Origin: Spirosoma sp. KCTC 42546
GTDB lineage: Bacteria > Bacteroidota > Bacteroidia > Cytophagales > Spirosomataceae
Direction of reading: 5' to 3'
NCBI RefSeq assembly: GCF_006965485.1
Contig: NZ_CP041360.1
Location: 868,001 to 932,000, forward strand
DNA: 64,000 nucleotides
In this document: positions 54,551 to 62,668 of the stretch, in pieces
Numbering within the stretch: position 1 is the first letter of the stretch
How the letters are laid out: the number at the start of each line of letters is the position of its first letter
Position numbers and translations under genes: made by a program
The notes under the pieces: generated by a model
What the model was told of the DNA's origin: nothing
The model's database searches: none
The model's input: only the letters and a program-made list of their open reading frames with translations

Positions 54551-55798
54551 ATGGCCTACCAGACCACTACAAAACAGCAACGAATCAAACCCTTTCGGGT
54601 AATCTGTTGGAGACGCAAACAAGCAGAAAACGCACAAGGGCTTGCACCTGTCATGTTTGAAATCAAATTCAATGGACAGACAAAAACCGTTCATTCCGGT
54701 ATCTACTGCAAAGCGGATGAACTGATTACAAAGGAGTTTGCCGTATTAGGTAACAATCCGGCTACTCAGCTACTACAAAGCATGAAATCTGACTTTGAGA
54801 AAGCATTCTCGAAAGTAAGCCTGTCAGGTGAAATGATTGACTTAGGCCGTATTTCTGATATGGTCATGAAGCAAGCAGGCTACGTTGATAAAACCCCGCT
54901 CTTTCGTGAAGTCCTTGAACAACTTGTAACCCGCTATCGAGAGCAGACGGGCAAGATCACGACGAAAGGAACGCTCAAAGCCATTATTACGGCTCAGTAT
55001 CGTTTGCATGACTATCTACGGGATTCGGGCAAATGGAACATTCGATTAGCTGAAATAAAGCCTGTATTCGTCAGCGACGTAATAACCTACATGCAGAGCA
55101 AGAAAGGTTATTCTAAGAACTACGCTAATAAAGTTATTCGGGTGGCTATGCAGGTTTTAAACCATGCCGAAGACGCGGAATGGATACCCCGTAACCCACT
55201 CCGAAACGTTCGCTTGAAGCATGAGCGGGTAAACATTGTCTATCTGGATGAGAAGGAAATAGAGCAGCTTAAAACGTATCATTTGCATAATGATACATTT
55301 GATTTAGTCCGTGATGGATTCCTCTTTCAAGTTTACACGGGACTCGCCTATACGGACATGACAAATGCTCTCATTGAGAATTTGACTACCATAGACGGTA
55401 TGCCCTGTTTACGGGTTAAACGGGAAAAGACTAATACCCCTTGTTTGATACCACTATTGCCGCCAGCCCTGGCATTGATTGAGAAGTACAAAGATTGGCC
55501 GTTTTGCAAGCATTACGGTAGGCTAATACCCACAATAACAAACCAGAAAATGAATAATTATCTCAAGGAGATAGCTGGGATTTGTGGAATCAGTAAGCAT
55601 TTGACCACGCACGTTGGCCGCAAATCGGCGGCTACATTTCTGGTCAATAACGGTGTTTCACCCGTCGTGATTCAATCCATTTTAGGTCATTCCTCATTCA
55701 CTACTACCGCAAACCATTACGCCGTGACGATGGAGCAAACGATAGTACGAGAAATGAATGACTTAGCTAAACGTAAGTTCCCCACAATGAAAACATAA
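54551..55798 (+). CDS. int: tyrosine site-specific integrase of element B
   Basis: 415 residues from ATG at 54551; the upstream in-frame start would overlap unlikely sequence. Same layout and active-site motifs as the element A integrase (HVGRKSAA, LGHSS, HYAVT Tyr; Ala in box I). Seven substitutions separate the two, none in the catalytic motifs. Either enzyme could therefore act on all three tRNA-derived repeats. Confidence 0.93.
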   Translation: MAYQTTTKQQRIKPFRVICWRRKQAENAQGLAPVMFEIKFNGQTKTVHSGIYCKADELITKEFAVLGNNPATQLLQSMKSDFEKAFSKVSLSGEMIDLGRISDMVMKQAGYVDKTPLFREVLEQLVTRYREQTGKITTKGTLKAIITAQYRLHDYLRDSGKWNIRLAEIKPVFVSDVITYMQSKKGYSKNYANKVIRVAMQVLNHAEDAEWIPRNPLRNVRLKHERVNIVYLDEKEIEQLKTYHLHNDTFDLVRDGFLFQVYTGLAYTDMTNALIENLTTIDGMPCLRVKREKTNTPCLIPLLPPALALIEKYKDWPFCKHYGRLIPTITNQKMNNYLKEIAGICGISKHLTTHVGRKSAATFLVNNGVSPVVIQSILGHSSFTTTANHYAVTMEQTIVREMNDLAKRKFPTMKT

Positions 55799-55809
55799 GG
55801 CTAAAAGAA

Positions 55810-55844
55810 AAGCCCGCTTACTATTACCAGTAGTAAGCGGGCTT
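55810..55844. terminator. hairpin between integrase and VapE genes, element B
   Basis: Same 14-bp stem as in element A (55810-55823 with 55831-55844). Conserved between copies, so probably functional as an attenuator or terminator. Confidence 0.6.
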
Positions 55845-55887
55845 GAATCGCAGTCACGGCATGACAACAATTCTAATCATTTTTTCT

Positions 55888-57105
55888 ATGGCAAAGATAG
55901 ACCAAAAAAAGTATGCTCCAAGTGAGCAGATACCAATTATTACCCGCATACAAGACTATCTATCAGAGCGGTATGCTTTTCGCCTTGATATTGTGGCCAA
56001 CGTGCTACAGTATAAATCAGTTAGTTCGACTTGTTTCCGGGAAATGAATGAAAGCAACCTTCTCAAAGAGTTATATGAGATGGGTTTTAATCGGTTTAAA
56101 GATCAATTAAAAGCCTTATTAAAGTCTGATTTCATTCCTGAATACGACCCCTTCAAAGCCTATTTTGAGGGTTTACCTAGTTGGGATGAAACCCAGCCTG
56201 ATTATATCGCTGAATTGCTTTCTTACGTCAAGGTAAAGGATGCCGACTGGTTTGCGATCATGTTCAAAAAAATGCTTGTTCGTAGCGTAGCCTGTGCAAT
56301 CGGGGTAGCTAAGTTTAATAAGCAGTGCTTTGTTTTATACGGGCCGCAAGACGACGGTAAAACGTCATTTCTTCGTTTCCTCTGTCCGCCTGCTCTAAAG
56401 GATTATTACAAAGAGAACATTGATTTTGAGAATAAGGACGGGCGTATTGCTCTGGGTGAAAACTTTCTTATTAATCTTGATGAATTGTCTTCCCTGTCAA
56501 AATCAGATACCAACAAATTTAAAGCGTATTTGACAGAAGAGCGGGTAAAGGTTCGGCGGCCCTATGCCGAACGGGAAACGATCATAATTAGGCGAGCAAG
56601 CTTTTTGGGTAGTACTAACCAAAACGAGTTCCTGACAGATGTAACAGGAAACGTCCGTTGGCTAGTCTTTGAAACGAATAGCATAAACCATGACAAAGGA
56701 GGGCCAAAAGGATATTCGGCTAATGTTGATATAAACAATGTTTGGGCGCAAGCTTATTCGTTGTTAAAAAGCGGTTTTCAATATCAGTTAACTCGCGAAG
56801 AACTAGCCCGATCTGAAGGCAATAACCGCCAGCATCAGCGCACTACGGCTGAGATTGATTTGATTAACCATTATTTCCAACCAGCGGATAAAACAACGCC
56901 TAAAGCTGAATTTTTGACCGCTACGGAAATAGCACGCCGATTAACTATTCTAATTGAAGGAAAAGTGAGGGTAAATGATAATAACGTCGGTAAAGCCCTA
57001 ACGCTATTAGGTTATCAGCAACTATCCGTCCGTCGTGCAACGGGTGCGTTTCCTGTCAAAGGCTATTGGGTAGTACAGGTACTTGCAGACACTAAATTCC
57101 AATAA
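55888..57105 (+). CDS. VapE-like replicative helicase, element B
   Basis: 405 residues, five substitutions from the element A copy. P-loop GPQDDGKTSF, NLDELSSLSKSD and the RRASFLGSTNQNEFL signature are conserved. Start taken at 55888 as for A. With the primase and the iteron spacer it forms the replication module. Confidence 0.87.
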   Translation: MAKIDQKKYAPSEQIPIITRIQDYLSERYAFRLDIVANVLQYKSVSSTCFREMNESNLLKELYEMGFNRFKDQLKALLKSDFIPEYDPFKAYFEGLPSWDETQPDYIAELLSYVKVKDADWFAIMFKKMLVRSVACAIGVAKFNKQCFVLYGPQDDGKTSFLRFLCPPALKDYYKENIDFENKDGRIALGENFLINLDELSSLSKSDTNKFKAYLTEERVKVRRPYAERETIIIRRASFLGSTNQNEFLTDVTGNVRWLVFETNSINHDKGGPKGYSANVDINNVWAQAYSLLKSGFQYQLTREELARSEGNNRQHQRTTAEIDLINHYFQPADKTTPKAEFLTATEIARRLTILIEGKVRVNDNNVGKALTLLGYQQLSVRRATGAFPVKGYWVVQVLADTKFQ

Positions 57106-57111
57106 CTTTTG

Positions 57112-57345
57112 AACTAACCCTACTACATTACTACAAGTCATTATTTATTGATATAAGTATCTGATAATAAATGGCTTGTTGAGAAGTAGGGTTAGTTTTT
57201 GAATTCCCTACTACAAACTCCTTCCTTACTACAAATTTCTACTACTGCCTACTACAATCGCATAGACTACTACAAATAAAGGGACTGATTAACAGCGGGA
57301 TAGGGCAATTGTAGTAGCGTAGTAACGTAGTAGGAGATTTTTCCA
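57112..57345. repeat. candidate replication origin of element B
   Basis: Same CTACTACA iteron pattern as element A. AACTAACCCTACTACA at 57112-57127 is inverted at 57182-57197 with two mismatches. Point changes between copies spare most repeat units, as expected of protein-binding iterons. Confidence 0.62.
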
Positions 57346-57372
57346 AAAGATTGACCGCTAAAAGAAAAGGAC

Positions 57373-58242
57373 ATGAAAAGCCCTGAAATCATCAAACAGG
57401 TTTTACAGATACCTATTACTAATTATTTGGCTAGTATTGGCATTACACCCGTAAATCAAGCAGGTCAACAGTTGTTTTATTGCTCTCCAAAAACAAACGA
57501 GAAAACCCCGTCTTTTGCCGTTAACCCGGTTAAGAACGTTTTTTATGATTGGAGTGGAGAAGGCAAAGGAGATATTCTTTCGTTGGTTCAATATCTCAAT
57601 GGTTGTACGTTTTTAGAGGCCGTTCAGGTACTCGAAAACTACCAGCTAAACCCGCCCGAAATATCCTTTTCTTTTAGCGGTCAATCTTCTGTTTGCGACA
57701 GCACAGGCGTTGAAATTACCAACGTCAAACCCCTACAGCATCAGGCATTGATTCAGTATGTAGAAAAACGGGGTATATCCATGAAAATAGCTTCTCGCTA
57801 TCTCAGAGAAGTTCACTATGAAACGAAAGGAAAGAGATACTTTGCCGCAGGCTTTCCAAACGATTCAGGTGGTTATGAGTTACGCAATCCCTATTTCAAA
57901 GGCTCCCTATCTCCCAAGGGCATTACGACGTATACAGTCAATAGTTCAAAATCTGTTTTACTGTTTGAAGGTTTCTTCGATTTCCTTTCAGCTTTGGAGT
58001 ATTATAAACAACCTGTAATACCCGCTTCTGTTATCGTTCTAAACTCAATAACGAATCTACCTAAGATTTTACCAGAGCTTCAACGGTTTGGCAAGGTGAG
58101 CGCCTTTCTGGATACCGATGAACCGGGCCGAAAAGCATTAGCTAAAATCAAGTCGTCAGCAATCAATGTCGTTGACTTCTCAAAGACCTATAATGGCTTC
58201 AAAGACTTCAATGAGTATATGACTATGAACAGGACTTTTTGA
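57373..58242 (+). CDS. CHC2/Toprim-type primase, element B
   Basis: 289 residues. Same motifs as element A. About 15 substitutions overall, nearly all in the last 100 residues, next to the repeat tract and the variable slot. This gradient suggests the core-cargo junction has been a recombination point. Confidence 0.85.
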   Translation: MKSPEIIKQVLQIPITNYLASIGITPVNQAGQQLFYCSPKTNEKTPSFAVNPVKNVFYDWSGEGKGDILSLVQYLNGCTFLEAVQVLENYQLNPPEISFSFSGQSSVCDSTGVEITNVKPLQHQALIQYVEKRGISMKIASRYLREVHYETKGKRYFAAGFPNDSGGYELRNPYFKGSLSPKGITTYTVNSSKSVLLFEGFFDFLSALEYYKQPVIPASVIVLNSITNLPKILPELQRFGKVSAFLDTDEPGRKALAKIKSSAINVVDFSKTYNGFKDFNEYMTMNRTF

Positions 58243-58395
58243 GGACTTTATATAGGACTAGTGGCAGGACTTTTGAGGACTAGTCATATATAGCGTTTAG
58301 GCTTTTGGGTGGCTTTAAGGAGGCTTTAGGCAGGCTTTCGGGGAATTTGGGGTAGGCTTTTGGGTGGCTTTAAGGAGGCTTTCGGGTAGTTTTCA
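58232..58395. repeat. GGACTTT/GGCTTT repeat tract, element B
   Basis: Repeated AGGACTTT then AGGCTTT(n) units from the last primase codons up to the stop codon of the right cargo gene. Same order as in A, with one extra block of about 25 bp (the GGGTGGCTTTAAGGAGGCTTT unit occurs twice). Confidence 0.7.
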
Positions 58396-58405
58396 GATTT
58401 AAAAC

Positions 58406-59521
58406 TTATACAAATAAGCCTTCGGCTATATTGGCTTTTATTATTAGCCTATCTTCCCTCGGTAAAAGCCATCGTTCTTGCCAGTATGCAAGTAATGATT
58501 CTTGTGTATACTCTATGTAAATGGGCTCTTCTGCTTTCATTGTTAAGAATTCACGCCAATTAATTGCCAAAGGGGCAATATAATATGCTCTTTTCCAACC
58601 AATTGATAAAATGTCTTCGTGATTTAAACCAATATTTTGCAAGCCAATGCGTAATACTCTAAGCTTCCAACTTGAACCTTGTCCATAGCCATGAGTCTCG
58701 AAATAATCTTTGGGGATAAATTCTCTTATTAATTCCCAAGTATTGCTAGTTATAATATGTGAATAGCTTTTTCCTTTAGTGTATCCTATGTAATTCCAAT
58801 TTAATAATTTATTGTAAATGGAAGATTTTTGAAATGCTCCATATGTATCAATAAATACTAAATCTGGCTTTTTAATTTTTCCTGATATAATCGTTTTTTT
58901 ATTACTATATTTTTCCTTGAAGGTTTCTCTAACTATAGGCATCATTGTGCATAAAGCTATCAATTTTGACCCAAGTAAATGATTATATGGTGGGACTGCC
59001 CCCAATACATAAGCAGTTAAGCAGCTATATAATCTTTCTAATCTTTGTTCTCTATTCCATCCTATGTAATTATCTCTCAGGTTAGAACTTATTAAGGGGT
59101 CACATAGACCAAAAATACCAATAATTTTATTGTTCTGTTTGTCAAGAACAATAAACCTTATTCTTCTACCGTAACCAGCACTAACGGGAACAGACCAAAA
59201 GGTAAGAGCATAAGACCATAATTTACTTGTAAAATTTCCTTCTTTTACTTCTATTAAAATGGGCTCGATTTTCTGAGGATTTATTTCACTAATTTTAGCA
59301 ATATATTGTTTTATATTTAAATCAAATGTTTTATTTTTTCCGTTATTTAATAAAGCTAATTTTTTTTGCGTTTCTCTCGAATTATGCGCATTAAATTTTT
59401 TAAAATTCTCATCCCATGAAATTCCCAATGAAGATAGATTTGACAATATTTCATTCCGTATTTTGTATTTTTTTATTCCATTTAATAGTTCAAGTAAATT
59501 TCGAGAGAGCGGCTCAATCAT
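58406..59521 (-). CDS. DUF4338 (Druantia DruA-like) protein
   Basis: 371 residues. The core RIRFIVLDKQNNKIIGIFGL, DNYIGWNREQRLERL and LGSKLIALCTMMPIVRETF match the DUF4338 pattern seen in DruA of type I Druantia (IGW-x-R followed by a basic helix). A later SSWKLRVLRIGLQNIGL segment fits the family's C-terminal half. Druantia normally also has a large helicase (DruE), which is absent here; a membrane protein is upstream instead. So this is a minimal or distinct DruA-containing module. Confidence 0.72.
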   Translation of the reverse strand: MIEPLSRNLLELLNGIKKYKIRNEILSNLSSLGISWDENFKKFNAHNSRETQKKLALLNNGKNKTFDLNIKQYIAKISEINPQKIEPILIEVKEGNFTSKLWSYALTFWSVPVSAGYGRRIRFIVLDKQNNKIIGIFGLCDPLISSNLRDNYIGWNREQRLERLYSCLTAYVLGAVPPYNHLLGSKLIALCTMMPIVRETFKEKYSNKKTIISGKIKKPDLVFIDTYGAFQKSSIYNKLLNWNYIGYTKGKSYSHIITSNTWELIREFIPKDYFETHGYGQGSSWKLRVLRIGLQNIGLNHEDILSIGWKRAYYIAPLAINWREFLTMKAEEPIYIEYTQESLLAYWQERWLLPREDRLIIKANIAEGLFV

Positions 59522-59545
59522 TAGTACGAATATTGATTATAGTTT

Positions 59546-60574
59546 TTATTTTTTATTAAATGCTTTATAAAGCATTTGAGCCCCAAAAGTCACACAAATA
59601 AATGTAATCAAAATTAACAAAGATAAGATCCAATTATTAATATCTTTTATTGAAATTGTCCTAGCTAAATATGTCATCAGGCTTACTCCTGAGGCGACAA
59701 GTAACGAATAAAAACCAAATAAGAGTGTTTTGTAATATACTCTCTCAATTTTCACTCTTATAAAAAAATCATAAGCCTCTGTTGATGAATTATTATTTAA
59801 TAGAAATTTTAAAGAAGTAAAGAGAGACTGAACGCTCAATGACTGAGTAGTAATGAGAAAATTTTGATCATCTTTAACTGCTCCTACAGCATATTTTTTA
59901 TTTATATCAACTTCAATGTGATTTTTATTAGATTCTATTTCAAGTAAAACTTTATCTGCATCCTTAGATTCGCTTGTTTTGTTTTCCTCATAAACATCGA
60001 AAAAGGATATTTTTAATTGGTAAGTTGACTCATCTGACAGAGTAAAATAGTTATTGTTGTCTTTTGAGTCAAATATTGGACTTATAGTTTCATTTTTTTT
60101 GTTTTCAATTGATATATTTAAGAATAATTGATTGGGGAAAGAACTTTTTATTGCTGAAACCCTCTCATGCCATTGTTTATTTTTAATATCATTTATATTT
60201 AAATCAGACAAAAACTTATGTGGGGGCTTATTGATAGGGTTTTCTTTTTCAATAGAGCATTCTACAAACTCACCAAGTTGTAAATAATAATGAACAAGTC
60301 CTGTTTTATCGGATGTAGTACATTTTACAACTTTAGCCTTTCTAATTGATTTATGCTCAATTTGACGTTCTTCTTCCGCCTGTGCAAGATGATTATTTAC
60401 ACTAAAGAAAATTATCCCTTCTTGATTATGAGTATTTTCAATGCCTTTTTCATCTAAGTTAATCCATTGTTTGTCATATCTGAAATGCACTACATAACCT
60501 ACAGGTAAGCTCATTACCTCAAATATATCTTCTTTATAAAGATGTCTTGAATCGGAGCTAAAGAAGGCTAACAT
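59546..60574 (-). CDS. two-TM protein partnered with the DruA-like gene
   Basis: 342 residues. The soluble N-terminal 265 residues include LPVGYVVHFRYDKQWI and a beta-rich middle; no known family recognised. Two C-terminal transmembrane helices (about 278-298 and 312-336) end in a short basic tail. It starts the minus-strand pair and is separated from the DruA-like gene by 24 bp. The soluble sensor-like part and membrane pair suggest an effector acting on the membrane, but this is inference. Confidence 0.62.
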   Translation of the reverse strand: MLAFFSSDSRHLYKEDIFEVMSLPVGYVVHFRYDKQWINLDEKGIENTHNQEGIIFFSVNNHLAQAEEERQIEHKSIRKAKVVKCTTSDKTGLVHYYLQLGEFVECSIEKENPINKPPHKFLSDLNINDIKNKQWHERVSAIKSSFPNQLFLNISIENKKNETISPIFDSKDNNNYFTLSDESTYQLKISFFDVYEENKTSESKDADKVLLEIESNKNHIEVDINKKYAVGAVKDDQNFLITTQSLSVQSLFTSLKFLLNNNSSTEAYDFFIRVKIERVYYKTLLFGFYSLLVASGVSLMTYLARTISIKDINNWILSLLILITFICVTFGAQMLYKAFNKK

Positions 60575-60702
60575 GAGCTTTTTCGATATTAATTATTAAA
60601 CTGTTTAATTTAAAAAGTACTGGTTCAAATTTCTCCATCATAACATATTCATGGTGGATGTAATAAAAAGTACTCAATCCACTTCACTCAAACTCTTATA
60701 AC

Positions 60703-60740
60703 AACTTACAAAACACAGTCGCACAAGATAATGTAAGTTA
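60703..60740. promoter_or_regulatory. candidate arm-binding sites, right end of B
   Basis: AACTTACA at 60703-60710 and TGTAAGTTA at 60732-60740, oppositely oriented, in the last 100 bp before the tRNA-derived repeat. They match the units at other element ends. Confidence 0.45.
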
Positions 60741-60751
60741 TTCTGTAAATC

Positions 60752-60791
60752 AAAAAAGCCTTAGTACGAACTGTACTAAGGCTTTTTTTTC
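60752..60791. terminator. bidirectional terminator just downstream of tRNA-Val (element B-borne)
   Basis: An 11-bp stem (60757-60767 with 60773-60783), A-run on one side and a long T-run on the other. It ends tRNA-Val transcription on the minus strand and any read-through from element B. Confidence 0.8.
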
Positions 60792-60796
60792 TTTTC

Positions 60797-60818
60797 GTGG
60801 GAGTTGACGGGTTCGAAC
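60797..60818. repeat. attR: right attachment site (intact tRNA-Val 3' end)
   Basis: The tRNA-Val 3' end including the T-arm. The first 13 bases recur at 41891 and 51307. Insertion restores a complete tRNA because the elements lie on its 3' side. Confidence 0.85.
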
Positions 60819-60872
60819 CGCCGACCCTCTGCTTGTAAGGCAGATGCTCTGAACCAGCTGAGCTAAACTCCC
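60798..60872 (-). tRNA. tRNA-Val (anticodon TAC)
   Basis: 75 nt without encoded CCA. Acceptor stem GGGAGTT/AACTCCC, D arm with GCTC/GAGC, anticodon stem TCTGC/GCAGA enclosing CTTACAA (anticodon TAC, for GUA/GUN codons), T-arm GGCGG-TTCGAAC-CCGTC (one G-T pair), discriminator A. It is the integration target of elements A and B. Confidence 0.95.
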
Positions 60873-60994
60873 TTTGTTTCCCTTGCGTTGTTCCGTTTGG
60901 GAGTGCAAATATAAGCGGCTAAATGAGCTTTATGCAAGCCTTTGCTCCAAAAAAAATGAAAAAATTTGCAAGTGGCTGATAGCCAATGCGCAGT

Positions 60995-61717
60995 TTATTC
61001 AAAATTCAGATACAAGGTTACCGAATGGGTGGTCAGTTTTTTGATCCCAATGCCAGCTGCGTTGTTGCTGGGCTGCAACAGATTAACAAGCCCATGAGAG
61101 AAACGCAATTCAGGTGCAAATTTGAAAAACTCAAAAAATTGCTCCAACCCGACGCCATATTCAACGGCAAAGTCGATGGTGCCCGTACTCAGCTTGCTGG
61201 CCCCCTGAAGTTCCTTCCGACGCACATTACTCTCGATGCTGAATGTTCCACCAGCCAGTAAGTACATGCGTGTGTTGTTCCGGCGTTCAGATTTGTATTT
61301 GAGTAATAAAGGAAAGTCGATCCATGTCGATTCGCGCGTTTCGGTTTTTGAGGTGCCGCCTGGATAATCATACTGCACTTCGCGACTAAATAACGATACG
61401 GATGGCGTCAGCCGCAAATCGAACCGGTCGTTCAGATAGGCGTTGACCGACAGACCAACCCGGAACGCGGGCTTATTAGGCGAATAAATCCGGTAAGCCG
61501 AATCGGCAGAAAGGAACGTAGGGCTGTAGCTAACACTGAACCGGGTGACCGGTGCCGCAAAGAAAAAACCGTAATGTATGGTCTTGTCGTCGTAGCGTTC
61601 GAGGTGCTTTCGTACGTATTTATAGCTTGTCTGGGCCCGTGTCTCGGTATAAAAAAGACAACTAAGCAATACAATAAAACCAAGATGCGCCGATAATCGG
61701 GCAATAGCGTTTAGCAT
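60995..61717 (-). CDS. porT: PorT-like outer-membrane protein of type IX secretion
   Basis: 240 residues from ATG at 61717 (MLNAIARLSAHLGFIVLLSC), giving a signal peptide ending ETRAQ; upstream frame adds an unlikely leader into the menG gene. The mature chain shows a beta-barrel pattern (KTIHYGFFFAAPVTRFSVSY, WIDFPLLLKYKSERRNN, AVEYGVGLEQFFEFFKFAPEL) and a final aromatic residue. porT lies directly downstream of the menaquinone methyltransferase gene in many gliding Bacteroidetes, as here (17 bp). The assignment uses this synteny as well as sequence. Confidence 0.75.
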   Translation of the reverse strand: MLNAIARLSAHLGFIVLLSCLFYTETRAQTSYKYVRKHLERYDDKTIHYGFFFAAPVTRFSVSYSPTFLSADSAYRIYSPNKPAFRVGLSVNAYLNDRFDLRLTPSVSLFSREVQYDYPGGTSKTETRESTWIDFPLLLKYKSERRNNTRMYLLAGGTFSIESNVRRKELQGASKLSTGTIDFAVEYGVGLEQFFEFFKFAPELRFSHGLVNLLQPSNNAAGIGIKKLTTHSVTLYLNFE

Positions 61718-61734
61718 GGGTTGGCCTGGATAGG

Positions 61735-62472
61735 CTATGGCAGTTTGTGGCCTATGTAGATCGATGCAACGCCGAACGTGAGCGGTATCCATTTAGTGTT
61801 TGTAAAGCCGGCTGCTTCATAAATACGCAGAAAGTCGGGACCATCGGGAAACGCCTGCACCGATTCAGGCAGGTAGGTATAGGCCGAGGAGTCCTTGCTT
61901 ACTACGCGCCCGATGAGCGGCAGAATGGTTCGGGAATAAAAACTGTAAAACTGTTTAAACGGAAACTGGCGCGGGTTCGAAAACTCCAGCACCACGCAAA
62001 CACCACCAGGGCGAGTAACGCGGTACATATCGGTCAAGCCTTTTAACAGGGTTTCGAAGTTGCGCACACCAAATGCAACGATGACAGCGTCGAAATCATT
62101 GTCTGGCAGGGGCAATCCTTCTGAATCGCCCAGGCGCATTTCAATAATCTGATCGACGCCCCGCTTTTTCATCTTCTCGCGCCCAACGGATAACATGCCC
62201 TCCGAAATATCCATACCAACGATTTTCTCGGGCTTGAGGGCTAGTGCCTCCAACGCGAAGTCGCCGGTGCCGGTAGCGATGTCGAGAATGCGTTTAGGGG
62301 GCTTGGTGGCTGCCTTGCGGAGTTCACGAATGGCCCGTTTGCGCCAGAGAATATCAATGCCACCGCTTAGGACGTGATTTAACAAATCATATTTGGGCGA
62401 AATACTATCGAACATCTCCGCGACCTGTTCGCGTTTGGAGGTGTCTTTATCTTTATAAGGAACAACGGACAT
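61735..62472 (-). CDS. menG: demethylmenaquinone/2-methoxy-6-polyprenyl-benzoquinol methyltransferase
   Basis: 245 residues. AdoMet-binding motif I DIATGTGDFALEAL, then VGMDISEGML, the LGDSEGLPLPDNDFDAVIVAFGVRNF signature of UbiE/MenG methyltransferases, and GGVCVVLEFSNP. As Bacteroidetes use menaquinone, the expected reaction is the last methylation of demethylmenaquinol. Ordinary chromosomal gene, probably translated with porT downstream. Confidence 0.93.
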   Translation of the reverse strand: MSVVPYKDKDTSKREQVAEMFDSISPKYDLLNHVLSGGIDILWRKRAIRELRKAATKPPKRILDIATGTGDFALEALALKPEKIVGMDISEGMLSVGREKMKKRGVDQIIEMRLGDSEGLPLPDNDFDAVIVAFGVRNFETLLKGLTDMYRVTRPGGVCVVLEFSNPRQFPFKQFYSFYSRTILPLIGRVVSKDSSAYTYLPESVQAFPDGPDFLRIYEAAGFTNTKWIPLTFGVASIYIGHKLP

Positions 62473-62668
62473 TTTTCAATGAGCGAATGAGTGAGCGAGT
62501 GAAAGAGCGGTTGGCGCACCAGCGATTTATTGGCTCAGTAGTTTTCACTCTTTAATATAATACAAAGGTAATGCCATAACGGTACGTTTCAGGTGAAAGT
62601 TTGTTAGTTCGGTGGGCAATGTGTAGTTTCGACTCAATGCTATTCTCTCATCTACAACTTGATTCGCT

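Larger units (their letters stand above)
51307..60796. mobile_element. integrative element B (nuclease-SIR2 and DruA-like cargo)
   Basis: About 9.5 kb between the att repeat at 51307 and the tRNA-Val 3' end. Layout matches element A: left cargo, XRE repressor, divergent small HTH, integrase, VapE-like helicase, iteron spacer, primase, GGACTTT/GGCTTT tract, right cargo. The core (54293-58242) is nearly identical to A but cargo and repressor differ. It probably integrated at the intact tRNA after A, moving A outward. Confidence 0.85.

Noticed and set aside
41891..60796. Complete prophages
   Set aside because: No capsid, portal, terminase, tail or lysis genes; each unit is under 10 kb.
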